Position numbers and translations under genes: made by a program
The notes under the pieces: model-generated
What the model was told of the DNA's origin: nothing
Databases searched by the model: none
The model's input: the letters and a program-made list of their open reading frames with translations, nothing else
Origin: Arthonia radiata
Lineage: Eukaryota; Ascomycota; Arthoniomycetes; Arthoniales; Arthoniaceae
Length of the DNA: 64,000 bases
Assembly: GCA_002989075.1 (NCBI GenBank)
Contig: PSQN01000011.1
Span: 395,033 to 459,032 of the forward strand
Direction: 5' to 3'
Shown: positions 44,701 through 57,567 of the stretch, in pieces
Layout of the letters: each line of letters starts with the position of its first letter
How positions within the stretch are numbered: position 1 is the stretch's first letter

Positions 44701-45441
44701 TTTCTGCGTCTGCGTCCATCGTCGGCCACAGGGTTTGCGGAAGAGCTCTACACCTGGAAGAAAGTCACGTCGTCCGTTATCGGCATCATCACAGGTACTC
44801 CCACGGTTGACAACTACGGGCCCATGGAAATCAAGAATCACACTACCGGCGAAGTTTGCACTCTCGAGTTCAAACCCCGCGGCTGGAAAGCGTCTTCAGC
44901 ATACCAAGTCGCAGGTAAAGTGCTCGACGCCGAGGGAACGCCGCGCTGGAGTATCGGCGGTCGCTGGAATGACAAGATTTACGCGCGTCTCACGCCTGGA
45001 TATGAATCGGTTGTTGAAGCGCCTGGCACGAAAGCTAAAGACGCAGATCAGGCCTTCCTGGTCTGGGAGGCGCATCCCCGGCCGCAAGGCATACCTTTCA
45101 ACCTTACGCCTTTCGTCGTTACGCTGAACGCGTTGCCAGATACGTTGAAGCCTTGGCTGCCGCCGACAGATACACGGTATCGACCTGACCAGCGCGCTAT
45201 GGAGGATGGCGAGTACGACTTTGCGGCTACAGAGAAGAACAGGGTTGAAGAGAAGCAGAGAGCGACAAGAAGGGTAAGAGAGGCCGCTGGGGAGGAGTAC
45301 GAACCGAGGTGGTTCAAGAAGGCTGTTGAGCCTACGACGGGTGAAGCTTACTGGGAAGCGTTGCGCACGCCTGAGGGTGGGGTCGAGTATTGGGATAGGA
45401 GAGATCATAAGGATTGGAGCAGGAGTGAGGGCATCTTTTGA
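41705..45441 (+). CDS. Oxysterol-binding protein, Osh1/Osh2 type (ankyrin-PH-FFAT-ORD)
   Basis: A lipid-transfer protein working at ER contact sites. Exons are 41705-42902 and 42950-45441. The 47-bp intron (branch GCTAAT, phase 1) falls inside the PH domain and rebuilds YYKHQDDAG. The product is 1229 aa. In order there are ankyrin repeats at about residues 85-320 ([20 protein letters not shown], then [10 protein letters not shown], then [21 protein letters not shown]), a PH domain at about 365-465 ([20 protein letters not shown]), a central helical region, an FFAT-like VAP-binding motif after an acidic tract ([11 protein letters not shown], about residue 770), and the sterol/PI4P-binding ORD from about 850. 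The ORD has the OSBP signature EQVSHHPP near residue 940. The domain order matches yeast Osh1/Osh2; I cannot decide between them. No GOLD domain is seen. Confidence 0.95.
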
Positions 45442-46930
45442 AGTATGGGCATGGCGCACGCCGAGCAATATATACACAGATGAGCAGGATTTACTACGTA
45501 TCGTATATGTAAGACTGCCAATACGATGGAAAGACGGTAGGTTGCCAACGTTTCTTTCTTCCTGTCTCTGATAATTGCTCGCCTATGTTTCCGCCCTGTG
45601 GATGCTGAGGCGACGCACACCCGGCCATGTCTCTCTGGCAATGGCGCCAGTCAACCATGGCAACACCTATTGAACACTTGCAGAAGCTAGGCAAGACGTA
45701 TAGTAGTGAGTGACTGCAGCCACCAGGATTATCCTCCACGTCATCCCTGCACAGCGTTAACGAGCTGATGCATGTTCGCACGACGCAAACGAGAATGCTC
45801 GACTCCGAGCCTTCGACTGTGATATCCAGCGTTCCTCCGGCTCGACTGTCCGCCTCAGCACTTGCTGATGGGGTCAAGCCGATTGCGAAGCGCGCAGGGT
45901 AATGTGCAGAATTTGTCAATCCCGACAGTCGCCCTTATTGGAGCCAGAGGAACGACCTCGCGCAAGCGTCTGCTCAAATTATCTCAAGGCCTCCACGAGC
46001 CCTCTTCGCAGCTTGGACTTAGGGAAGCCCCAGACGACTGGTTTATGCACGCCAGATTAAACTTGTCGGTAGTGATCACGCTGCAAGCAAATTGATCAAT
46101 AAGACCATTTATATGCTGGGTCTTACTTGCATCAACTCTGACGAAGACGTTAAAGAGTTTGCTCGCCGTAACTTGGACGTTGTGGTCAATTATAAGTGTA
46201 TGGCCAGAGAGCCTTTCGAGCTCAAAGCGCCTTATATGTCAATTGGGTAGTTACGGCTAGTCCAATTATCGCCAGCGGACACACGCTGATGACATCCATT
46301 CAGGAAAAGATCTTGTTCCGCCTACACAGTTGGCCTTGGCTTTGTATCGGGTTGCAGATACAGCTAGTACCAGTTCTCTTAAGATCAAGATGGAGCTCGA
46401 GTGTACCTCTGAGGCTTGCGACGGCTTGGTAGGTGCCGATCTGGTTAAGGACGCGGAGCACAACACGGCTGAGGGCGTGCTTCGCTCTTCTTGTTAGTGG
46501 TACGGTGACGCACGCCTTGTTATATTCGTTGTCGCTGATCGGATCTCAGGACACTCGTCCATAGCGCCCTTCTCTCATCGAAAGCTCTGTCGCGAAGGTT
46601 AATCGATACAGACGCTACGATAAGTCATTGGACGGCGCCATGAGTGCTAGCATGTCTGGCACGCAGAAGCTCACTCTCGTATGATCTCTCACTTCCTGCA
46701 GTGATTGGTCTCGTCTCGACGCCTCCCTATCAACAAGCAGATCAGCGGAGCATTATACTAGTAACGATTAGCATCTTGCACGGCCCGCGCCAGTAATATG
46801 AGGCTGGCGTGAGAGTAAGACGAGAGTATCAGAAGCTCACATATACCGGCTCTCTGCTGTTGAATCTGATGTTAGGTTCAGCCAGCTCTAAGCGTTTCCG
46901 GTCTCACTTTTGGTAGCAGCTCACTGAAGC
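45442..46930. other. Transition zone between the last intact gene and the RIP island
   Basis: After the OSBP-family stop there is no intact gene. The stretch contains pseudogene fragments, listed separately, and then becomes AT-rich from about 46930. Stops are frequent in all frames. Confidence 0.5.
46059..46497 (+). pseudogene. Frameshifted gene fragment of unknown family
   Basis: Two protein-like open stretches lie end to end in different frames. The first (46059-46250) includes INKTIYMLGLTCINSDEDVK and EFARRNLDVVVNYK. The second (46261-46497) includes TQLALALYRVADTAS and LVGADLVKDAEHNTAEGVL. Each ends at a stop, and the frame changes by one base between them. Further upstream (45930-46030) is another short coding-like piece. 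I do not recognise the family. The pattern fits a gene decaying at the edge of the repeat island. Confidence 0.45.
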
Positions 46931-49900
46931 GTCTGGAATTATTAAATACCTATTGGCTGTTGGTTCCCATCTAGTAACTATCCCCAGTTACTAAAGAGTC
47001 GCCACTATCTGCTAATTGAACCTACTACCTGCTAATTAACAAGGATCCTAGCTAGTTATATTATTGCTGCGAGACTATCTACTAATAGTATTTTACTTTT
47101 AGATAGAAGCGATACTTTAGTAACTAGTTTTAAAGTTACTAGATAGTCGCCAGCGTTAGTAAGTATACCTATAGGTAAGGTAATATTATATCTTCTTAAT
47201 TAAGGGTAAGGTAGGTATAGTAGTAATAGTAGCGTTATAGTAGGAATTTAGCTAGGGTAGTAAGACTTTTAAACTTTTTAAATATCTCTTACTATTTCTC
47301 TACTTTTTAATATATAGAATAAGAATATTCAAGTCTTAATATTATTACTATTATTACTATTATTATTCTTAAGATATAGTAAAAGAATATATAAAGTATA
47401 CTAAAAGATAATTTATTAATTTATCTAAACTATATCTATTTCCTTATTGACTTATTAATATATCATTATAGAGGGTCTTCTATATAGTATAATACTTATA
47501 GCTATCTTAATTATACTTTATAATATAGCCTAGCTAGCTAATAGTAGTAGTAGACCCTACTAGTAATATTATTATAGAATAGTAGTCGTAATTTCTAGAT
47601 ACCTATACCTTATAGAATTATCTTACTATTATTATTATCTTACCTATCTTACCTAGCTAAGGTTAATTTATATAAAGGCTACTTAGCCTATAGTAATTAT
47701 CTATATACTTTTACTCTACTTTTCTAACCATACTTTAAAGTATTATATTCTTTTATATATATATAGTATAGCTATACTTATCTAACGTCTAGCTACTTTA
47801 TATTAAGCTATAATACATTATAAAGTAAAACAACCTTAAGTAGGCCTTACGCAACTTAGTAAGTCTATAGAATATAGTTAAAATAACTAGTAGAGAGCCT
47901 TTTAATAAGACCTTATAGTGTTAAGATATTATAGTAATTATTACTATAGTTCTTCTATATCTTATTTAGATAGTATACCTCTTCTACCTCTTACTTATAC
48001 TTTCTAGAGTATTTCATTGTTATATATTTTTCTACTTTATAAATAAGCGCTAAATAAGACTTCTTATAGTAGTTAATTTTAGCCTATACTTTCTTATTAT
48101 TCTTATAAGTATACTAATTAACCCTATAAGTAAGCTATAAGTTATTCTAAAGGCGCTAGGTAAGTTATAATAATAGTTACTAATAAAATAGTAGGTTAGT
48201 ATAATAAACTTTAAGAATTTTAGAGAGTACTAATATCTAAATTTTTAGGTATCTAGATATATACTTAGCTTACTATATTTCTCTATTACTACTATATTTA
48301 ATATTATTCTCTAAATTATTACTTTCTATTATACTAAGCTCTTTATCATTATTAGTAATATTATTATTATTATTAGTATTATTCTTAGTATTAGAATTAT
48401 CTTCTAAAATAAGATTAATTATATCTCTATTCTAGGGGTACTAGACTTAGTAATCTTCTTTAGTATTCTCTTTAACTTTAATTATATTCTAATGATCTAG
48501 AATAAAAAGACTATTTATAGCATTACTACTATTACTAGTAGCGCTAATAATATTATTAGTAGTAACGTATAAAGGCTTTTTACCTTTACTACTAATATTA
48601 ACTACCTATTTAGAGCTTATTAATTAAAGTATCTTAATTGTAATCTAGGTATAGGGTAGAGAGCAGTTAGGTGGCAAAAAGAGCTTAAATAGGCTCTACT
48701 AGTATTTAAGCTAATTATTGAGAAGAAAAGAAAGAGATACGTCTACTAGACAAAAAATATCCTCTTAAAATCGCAGCCTTTCTAAATAGACAATATTTTG
48801 TCTTAATTTGCTATTAAGACGTTTATATATTACAACTATCCTCTTTCTTAAGAAGGATCGCTCTCGATTCGAGTACAATTCGCTATATCTATCGTACCTT
48901 CTATTCCTTATATTACGTAAAGCAATAACCTTGTTAAAAACCCGCTAGCTTATATTTACGTTTAGTCGGAAGAAGAGTAATATTACTTACTGTTATTCTA
49001 TACGTCGTTTAGTGCTAATTTTCTGCAGTACTAAATTATAGTACTAAGCTTTACTTTTAATCTAAAGCTCTCGAGCCTAAGTTATAAGCTCGATAGTAAG
49101 ATTTTATATTATTTTTACCTAATTTTACGTTCTTTTGTATGCTTTTATACACACTTTTACTAATTAATTACCCCTATAGGTAGTAATAATTAGCGTAAAT
49201 AAGCTTCTTTGCTTCTAAATTAGCATCTATAGGCGAAAGCTTTGTTATTAGTATCTAACGATAGGTATAAAACAAGACTCCTGCTCTTTTAAACTTTCTC
49301 TTTCTTTCTTTAATATTATTATACTCTTCTACTTAGCCTACAAGCTTCTCTTCTTTAATAAGCCTTTACTTCTCTTTTTAGGCAAGAAGTTTGTAGCTAA
49401 TTCGATATTAAATTGTCTTTAATTCGCCTTTATAATCTCTACTATATCGAGTTTTAACTTTGTTAATAAACTCGCTGCTAGAGCGAGCTCTTCTAAAGCG
49501 CTAACTCGCCGCTTAACTTACGGCATTAAAGACCTTAAAGCCGTTATTAATCTTAAAGCTCTTCTTTATAATACCTGTAAGAAAAAAGCTTCTAAGATTA
49601 CTTTACTAATTTCTAAATTATTTACGGCTTCTTTTATTCTATGCTCTTTTAAACTAAATAACGTATCTCTAACTTTTATAACTCTTTATAAGTCTTCTTT
49701 CTCTTATTACTTTATCTTAGTCTAACTATTAGTATTTTAGCTTGTTAAAAGCGTTACGTCCGTAAAGATAACTTTAACGATAATAAGATCGTTTGTTCTC
49801 CTTATTACTACGGTACTACTTATAAGTTTAAGTCGCCTATAAAGTTTTGCTAGTCTGTCTCCTTGAATCCCGCTTTTTGCGCTGTATTTACGTTAATTTA

Positions 49901-50273
49901 GCCTTAGCTAAAGACTTACGTTCCGGTATACTGTCGTTGCATAAAGGTCTTATTTAGCAATATAGCTATATGTAGTAGACCTTCCGCGAACTTTAACTTT
50001 AAGTATTATAAGGACTAGACCTATAAGTAGCCTAAAGAATAGTATACTAAGTATACTTGCTATACTAGTATTAGAAGGTTAAAAGATAAGTATAAGATAG
50101 TAAGTTTAATACTCTCTGTCTTAAGTACTAATTAACCCTATATTAATATATAATAGGTCTCCGCTTAGTAGAAACGTATCTATAATCTTCTTATATGCTC
50201 TAAGTTCTTCTTAACCTCTAGTAAGAACGTTTAAAATAATAAAGGGTCTTTCTGCAACGACTATCTTACTCTA
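46931..50273. repeat. RIP-degraded AT-rich repeat block left of the gypsy element
   Basis: This is very AT-rich sequence with TTA/ATA trinucleotide runs (for example around 47335-47370). Near its edge is a pair of related direct repeats (AGTTACTAAAGAGTCGCCA at about 46986 and a variant near 47136). Between 49440 and 49640 the plus strand keeps an unusually long stop-free, Lys/Leu-rich frame (YGIKDLKAVINLKALL). It may belong to an older element into which the gypsy element inserted, but I cannot assign it. Confidence 0.6.
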
Positions 50274-50723
50274 TATAACGCCGGTCGCTAGGAGAACCGA
50301 ACTAAGGCTTACTTATCTTATATACTTATCGACCTTAATAGTAGGTGTCTTGTATGCTAGAGACTAAAAGGTAGGAGAGGCGAGATAGATTATAGAAGGT
50401 AAGAGAAGCTTAACTAAAGTAGACAGAAGATAAAGTACGTTACTTAAATATAGTTAAGAAACTTATATTTAAATGTTAAGTTAATAGACTAAAGTTTATT
50501 CTAAGATCGGCTATTAGTCTAACTATATAGTCTAAGGTACAAAGATATATTTTTCTATGTCTAACGGTCTCGACAATCTCTTTATTGCGTGGTTAGAATC
50601 CTATTACGATATAGCGACGTTGCTAACGTCGCTATATTGGAGTCGTTAGGTATACTGTATAATACTTTAATAAGGCTAGCTGCGCTTAGCTCTATACTAG
50701 CCTTATGTAGTAAGATCGTAATA
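50274..50723 (-). repeat. Gypsy 3' LTR
   Basis: The left copy of the 450-bp LTR pair, the 3' LTR in element orientation. It is colinear with the right copy throughout, differing mainly by A/G and C/T changes. The left edge TATAACG and right edge CGTAATA are RIP-altered forms of a TGTWAC...GTWACA terminus. Confidence 0.88.
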
Positions 50724-53700
50724 CAAGGTTCCCTCTTTAAGGCTAGTCGTTTTTAACGGTCCTAAAGATATTAAAACCTTGTCGTTGCTCTGTAGTAAAT
50801 CTAGTTCTATAAGTCGTTATATTTAAAGTTAAGAAGGCTTCTAACGCTAATAAAGCGCTTAAGATTAATACCGTTCTTACCGAAGTCTATAGTCGAAAGA
50901 TACCTTTGTCTTTTTGTTACTCTTATCTAGATAAGAAGTGTATTCTAAAGTCTGAGAAGGTATCGTGTTTTATATATATTCGCGATAAGAAGTTGTGTAA
51001 CGTCCGCTTATTGTTAAAGGATAGTTAGTTTACATCCTACGTTTGTTTTCTTTAGGTTAGTTTTAACTTATTTTAGCTTAAAGTATCCGTTCTTAGTACT
51101 TATAGGTGTTAGATGCCCTCTAGAGGCAACGTAAGCGTTTAGTAGAAGAGCAGGAAGTCGTTCGTATAGCGAAAAGGCAGCGCGAAGCTGTTAAAGCGGC
51201 GGTCGCAGATTCGGAGAGTAAGCTCAAAAGGTTGCCTATCTAGGCGTAAAACAAAATAAATTAGAATAATATATTGTTCGAGGAAAAATGACTGGCGGCT
51301 ATATCTAATAGTATTATTGTAGACGTGCTAAGTAGTCTAAGTATAAATTTTTATAATAATCTGTATCTAAAGTTAGATAGTAGGCTATTAATATAGTAAG
51401 CTGGTTTGTTTGTAGGTAACCTAGGTGTTGATAGGGCGCACTAGGTAGTAAATTAGGGTATTAGTGCTGCTACAACTAATTAATATTTTAGTTCCAATAT
51501 TGTTAAATAGTGTCTTTATAGTTAGTTAGGTTTTATTCTAGTTTCCATTAATTTTTATATTTAGAATATCCTTTTTATTTTATAAGATACTGTCGTTTAC
51601 CTCGATATTGTCTATAAGCTCGAATCGTTTCGACCTTATACTTAGGTTCTTAGTTATTAAAAAGGATCTCTAAGTTAGGTTGTTCTACTTCTTAAAAGTA
51701 GGCTAATTTTAATAGCGCTATATAGAATATAGGATATATTTTTATTGTCTTTAGGAGTTTAAGTTTAAATATTATAAATCTTAATTGTTATAAGATTTTA
51801 AATGGTTCTGTCTTAATATAGTCGAGTTTCTTGCTTAGTCTGGTAGTTTTTATATTTCTTATAAGCATATAAGCTCTTTTCCTTTCTTTTATGCTTATAT
51901 TTAGGGTAGTTCTTAACTTATTATACTATTTCCTTGTTCGTTCGTCAATAAACTCGCTATTAAACTTTAACTGCTGGTATAGGGTTTTTATGCTTGTAGC
52001 TATCTATGTAGCTGTTTTGTTTTTAGTAGTATTTTATAGTTACCTGCTCTAAAGAGGGTAATAGCTATATAGAGCATAGAACGGAGTTATTTTAGTTATA
52101 TCGTTCTTTGTATTATTATGCGCGGCTTACGCTACTAGTAATAATTATACCCAGTCGTTTTACTAATAGTTAATGTATGCTTAGAGATACTGTTCTAGTG
52201 TTTAATTCGTTCGTTCTGTCTGTCTGTCTGTTTGCAGATAGAATAATATAGACATTTTTTATTTTGTCTCTAGTTGTTGTATTAGGGATATTTAAAATCG
52301 TAAGACAAATTTTTAGTCTCTGTCTAAGACAATTCTTTGTAGTTAACTATAGTTCGCTAGGATAATTCGAAGGAATATATATACTAATTGTTCTAAATTG
52401 CTAGCTTTCTTATAAGGTACAAAGTATACGTACTTTGTTAGTTTGTCGCATATAACGAAGATAGCGTTGTAAGCTACTCTTATAAGTTTATCCTTGACTA
52501 TTAGTAATTTAGTAATAAAGTCTAGTAAAACCGTATACTATAGCCTTTTAGGTATCTTTAGTAGCTATAGTTTACTATATAGTAAATACCTTGGGTATTT
52601 AGTTCTTATATATACATTGCATTCTCGAATATAATTCTCGACGTAATGTCGGATTCTTAGAATGTAGTAGGTTCTCGTAATCTTTTCTATAGTATTGTTA
52701 ATACCCTTGTGTCTCTTTATTGGGTTATCGTAGAAGTTACTAATAATGTGTTGGATTAGATTCCTTAGAACGTATATCTTGCCTTAAAATTTATAATAGC
52801 CTTTATTGTTCTTAGTTAGTTCTAAGTATCGTTTCTCGTTTTTCTAGTAAGTCTTAGGATCGCTTAGAATGTCTGGGATTTAGTTGTCTAGTTCGATAAT
52901 AAACTCGGTTGTTATAGCTAATTAATTATATCTAATCTTATTATTGTGCTCTTAGAATATTGCGTGCTCAACGTGTTCCTTATTATTAAGGTAATCGGGA
53001 CGTTAGCTTAGAGCGTCGGCTCTATCGTTCTTAAAACCCTTTTTGTAGATAATAATAAAGTTGTATAGAGCTATAGTCTCTAACTATCTAACTTGTCTGT
53101 AATTAAGTTTCTTTGTCGTTATAAAGTAAGTTAGATTTTTATAGTCTATATATATTATAATTGTATAGTTTGCTTCTTTTAGGTAAGCTTATTAAGTCTT
53201 AAATACTACTATAATAGCTTAGAGCTCTTTATTGTAAATATTATAGTTCTGTTCTGTAAGTAATATTTTCTTTGAGTAGAAAGCTACTGGTCTAAGCTTT
53301 CTTTCCTTGTTGTTTTAACTTATATATGCTTCAATAGTATAGTCTAACGCGTCTATTTCTATAATAATCGGTAGATTAGGGTCAAATATTGCTAATATAG
53401 GCTTAATCTTAAAAGCTTTCTTAAGCTTCTTAAATACTAACTGTTCTTTTTGCATCTAAAAGAATTCTATCGATTATTTTATTTATTAAGACAGTAGTGC
53501 TATAATTCGGCTAAAGTTAGATATCTATTGTCTGTAGTAGTTAGCAAACTTAAGAAACTATTGCAATTATTTTATATTCTTTAGTATAGGCTAGATTAAG
53601 ACAGATTAAATCTTTAAATCTTTTATTTAGAGACCGTGCTCGGTAATTATAAATCTAAGAAATTCGACAGATTGTTAGTAAAACTGGGTTTTCTCGATAT

Positions 53701-53773
53701 TAATTTGTAAATCGGTACGCACTAATCTTTTTAATGCCTTCTTAATATATTTTTTATATTCTTCTAGTATACA

Positions 53774-53800
53774 GCTATATACTAGAATATCGTCTAGATA
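53774..53800 (-). other. RT catalytic box of the complete gypsy element
   Basis: The minus strand reads YLDDILVYS, the [YF]xDD metal-binding core of Ty3/gypsy reverse transcriptase. Both aspartates are still encoded, unlike the second element. Confidence 0.9.
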
Positions 53801-56253
53801 AGCAGTTATAAATATATCTAGATAATTGCTAAGTATATTGTTAATTAGTTTCTAAAATAATACTAGTACGTTTATTAGCCTAAAGAGTATAATATAATAC
53901 TTAAAAAGTCTGTATCTAGTATAAAAGGCTGTTTTCTATTCTTCGCCTTTCTTTATATAGATTAAGTTATAAGCTTCTTGTAGGTTAAACTTAGTAAACT
54001 ATTGCGTGTCGTATAATTAGTCTATTATTTTGTTGATGCGTAGTAAAGAGTATCGGCTTTTAATAGTTATTCCGTTTAATTGTCTATAATCTATACAGAG
54101 TCGTAGTTTACTATTCTTCTTTAGTACAAAGAGTATCGAGTATTCGGCTAGTAATGTTAATTTCTAGATAAACCCCTTCTTAAGGTTCTTATCAAAATAA
54201 TCGCGGAGTACTTAATTTTCTGCTTCTAATAGAGAGTATATTAGATCGAATATTAGTATTTTGCCTTCTTGTAAAGGTATTGTATAATCCTACGGTTTGT
54301 GTTCTAGGAGAGCTAAGTTTGGCTCAGCTTTCTTAAACAGGTGTCGGAATTAATTGTATTTCTTAGGTATCTTAGTAATTAACTAAGTACTTGTCGTCGT
54401 ATAGAATCGTTGGCGTACAGTCGTCTCTTGTTTATACTTATATATAGTTAGCTATAGATAAGATTCTGCGTTAAACTTCTTTTATAGGATATCTAAGTGT
54501 TAGAGTGTAGTAGTACTAACCTACGTAAGTTCTTTATTACGCTTCTTGTTCTTACTACTAAAGATAGCTTATAGGGTATCTGTTTCGTAGAACGACTCTT
54601 GTCTAAAGTACTTATATCTAATAAAGAAGAGTTTCTTAGTTCTCTAATCTACTTTTAAGTTATATTATTGTAACTAAGGTATACTTAGTATAGCGTAGTA
54701 CTGGTTAATATCTACAATATTATAAGTAATTTCTTTCTAATAGTCTCTAATTATTATATCTATTAGCAAAGTCTTGTAGTCGACTCTTTCTTCTGTCCCT
54801 TAATATTTAAATAGTACGTAGGGTAATTTCTCCTTTTATGTTTATATCTAGTACTCCTTAACGTAGCGTATTAAAATAAAGTTGCCTATTGCGTCTAAAT
54901 TAATTATAATTTTAATGCTTCTATAGTTTGTTGTTGCCCAAGTATATAGATATATTCTATAGGAAGCTAAGCTCGTATAGAGCTAGACTCTTAGAGAGTT
55001 TAACTGTTGGACGGGTCGGTACTACTACCCTCGGAGCAGTTAGTTTAGTCTTTTCTCTGTTAATTATATACGTTCTAAAGTATTCTAAGTACCGAAACCT
55101 ACTATTAGTTAATTTATTATAGGAATTCTTGTATAAGGTATTCCAGTACTGCTTTTATTATAACGTCTAGTTTATTGTTTACGATCTCTGCTTTAATTAT
55201 ACAACTATTATTAGTTAAAATCTGTCGTATCTATAGGTTATATATTGTTAGTCGAAGATATTAGTACTAACTATATAATTCTAGACCCCTAATAAGGTAG
55301 TTTACTAATTGTCGTAGACGTAAGTAAATATATTCTAGAATATTATTAATATCTTTATTAGCGCTTAACTTTCTATTGTAAAAGGCTAACTAATAAAGCC
55401 TCTATATTATTTCTTTCTAACGGATTAGAGTTTGTTCTTCTTAGTTAGTATTGTTCTTAAGCGAGGATTCCGTACCATTAAAATCTATATTTTTGTCTTT
55501 AAGTCGTTGTCTTGTTTATAACGCATTGTAGCTGCTATCTTGCTTAGCCTCTACGGTCTATTCTTTCTTAGATTCTTCTTAGGTTTCTGAGTAAGACGAC
55601 CTAAGTCTTTCTCGGGTAAGGTCTAGTTCTTGTACTAAGCCTTGTTTTAAAGATATTAGTTTCTTTAGCTACTATTCTAATTCTAACTTATTAAATTTAT
55701 AAGTTATATAATTGTTATTGTAGCACACAGTCTAGAATAGTGTTTTGTGTAGTATAACGGTATCTCGTATCTACTGCCTCGGAATAGTGCGGTTAATATT
55801 GTTTCAGTTCTATAAGTTTAATCGTTTCTATTTTATTTGTTGTTCCTTTGTTTCTTCCTATAACTTACTGTCCGTGTCTTAGTTTTTGTATAAGTTAAAT
55901 AAGTTCTATTCGTTATACTTTTCGTTAAAAGAAACCTAGTGAGTATCTTTCTAGTTATAGAAGGTATTCTAGTAGATGTCCTTTTACTTCTTAGTTAGTT
56001 TAATAACGTACTTATACTAGTTCTAGATAGTCTTCTATAGGAAACCTAATTCTTAAAGAAGACGTCTCTTAGTTGAGTTTATATACTAACGGTCGAAGAA
56101 GGCTGCTAGCAATTTTATCGCCTTATTGCAGCCGTTGTCTCTCTGCGTCTAGATAGTTATATTAAACTATTGTTGCGGAGAATAGAGCTTCTAAGATTGG
56201 TTGTTGTTGCGCCTGCTTCGTTCGGTACTATTAAACTGTTGTTTCTTAAAACA

Positions 56254-56295
56254 GCATTCTTTAACTTAATGCCCTAGTTTTCTGCAATACAAGCA
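56254..56295 (-). other. Gag zinc-knuckle remnant of the complete gypsy element
   Basis: The minus strand encodes CLYCRKLGH, a stop, then VKEC: the CCHC nucleocapsid knuckle with one codon turned into TAA. It fixes the gag end and the orientation of the element. Confidence 0.85.
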
Positions 56296-57117
56296 TAGCT
56301 TGTTCTTTATTCTATATTCTCTTTTCTAGTTGTTTAGTTTTTCTTGAGGCTTAATAAAATCTAACTCTATTAAATTACCTTAATCTTATTATAAGTTTGC
56401 TCGGTTCTTTATTTTATAGAACCTATTAGTAGGGTTACTCTTCTTTTTTATCTATCTTTCAAAGTTACTGTCGTTAATCTCCTTTGCTCGTTGTATAAAG
56501 TTATCGAAATTATTAAACTTCTCTCTACGAATATAGATTATTTTCTTAATGTAATTCTTAACTCTTTTATAAAAGGTCTTAATAAAGGGTTTCTCGTTCT
56601 ATTCTATTTAATTAGCATACTGTATAGATTCGGCGGCGTTTCTGCTCGCTAGTCCTATCTACTTAAGGTTTCTAAGCTTCCTAGTAGCGACGCGTCTAGC
56701 GTCGGTCTATTTAAAGATTTTATAAAGCTTCTTTTAAAAGAAGATAAAGCTAGCGAAGAACTTATCGGTATCCTTGCGCCTACTCTTTATCAGGGTAAAT
56801 AAGAAATCGTCAAGGTAGTACTTAACTTACTTATAAGTATCTCTATTTATATAAGAGGTAGTAAATAGAACTATAGTAGTATTGTTCAAGAACTAGTCTT
56901 TATAAGTTTTAAAGTATATAGCTAGGCGTATTAAAAATAAAGTAACTTCAAAACGTTTATTTAAGAAGCTTTTTTCTATCTTAGTGTTAACGTTCGATAT
57001 CTTACTTATACTAGCTATTTTGTTAGCTAACCTGTTCGTAGCGTTGCGGCTATTGAGTACTAAAGTAGTAGATATAACTAATCTACTTTCTCTACTTTTG
57101 TAGCGAGTCTATTAAAG

Positions 57118-57567
57118 TATAACGCTAGTCGCTAAGAGAACTAAACTAAAGCTTACTTATCTTGTATACTTATTAACCTTAATAGTAGGTATCTTGTGTA
57201 CTAGAGACTAAAAGACAGAAGAGGCGAAATAAATTATAGAAGGTAAGAAAGGCTTAACTAAAGTAGATAGAAGGTAAAGTACGTTATTTAAATATAGTTA
57301 AGAAACTTATATTTAAATATTAAATTAATAGACTAAAGTCTATTCTAAGGTTAACTATTAGTTTAACTATATAGTCTAAGGTATAAAGGTATATTCTCCT
57401 GTATCCAATAGTCCCGACAATCTTTTTGTCGCGTAGTCGGAATTCTATTGCGATATAGCAACGTTGTCGACGTTGCTATATTAGAGTCGTTAAGTATACT
57501 ATATAATACTCTAATGAGGCTAGCTACGCTTAGCCCTATACTAGTCTAATGTAGTAAGATTGTAACA
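57118..57567 (-). repeat. Gypsy 5' LTR
   Basis: The right copy of the LTR pair, the 5' LTR in element orientation. It begins TGTTACA on the minus strand and is 450 bp, the same length as its partner. Confidence 0.88.

Larger units (their letters stand above)
50274..57567 (-). mobile_element. Complete but RIP-inactivated Ty3/gypsy element
   Basis: The element is 7294 bp with two 450-bp LTRs (50274-50723 and 57118-57567). It is flanked by the perfect 5-bp target duplication CTCTA (50269-50273 and 57568-57572). The coding strand is minus. A gag zinc knuckle (C-x2-C-x4-H-x4-C, with an internal stop) is at 56254-56295. The reverse transcriptase box YLDDILVYS is at 53774-53800. Integrase-like sequence lies further towards 52000. 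Every frame is broken by many TAA/TAG codons, so it cannot be autonomous. The gag-RT order and the RT box support Ty3/gypsy. Confidence 0.9.

Noticed and set aside
44369-45127. 252-codon plus-strand frame in another register
   Set aside because: Overlaps the ORD domain of the OSBP-family gene in a different frame and has no motif of its own.
47300-48400. CRISPR-like or regular tandem array
   Set aside because: The TTA/ATA repetition is simple-sequence low complexity without constant spacers, and the organism is a fungus.
54928-55122. 64-codon plus-strand frame in the right island
   Set aside because: Lies antisense inside the complete gypsy element; chance opening in RIP'd DNA.
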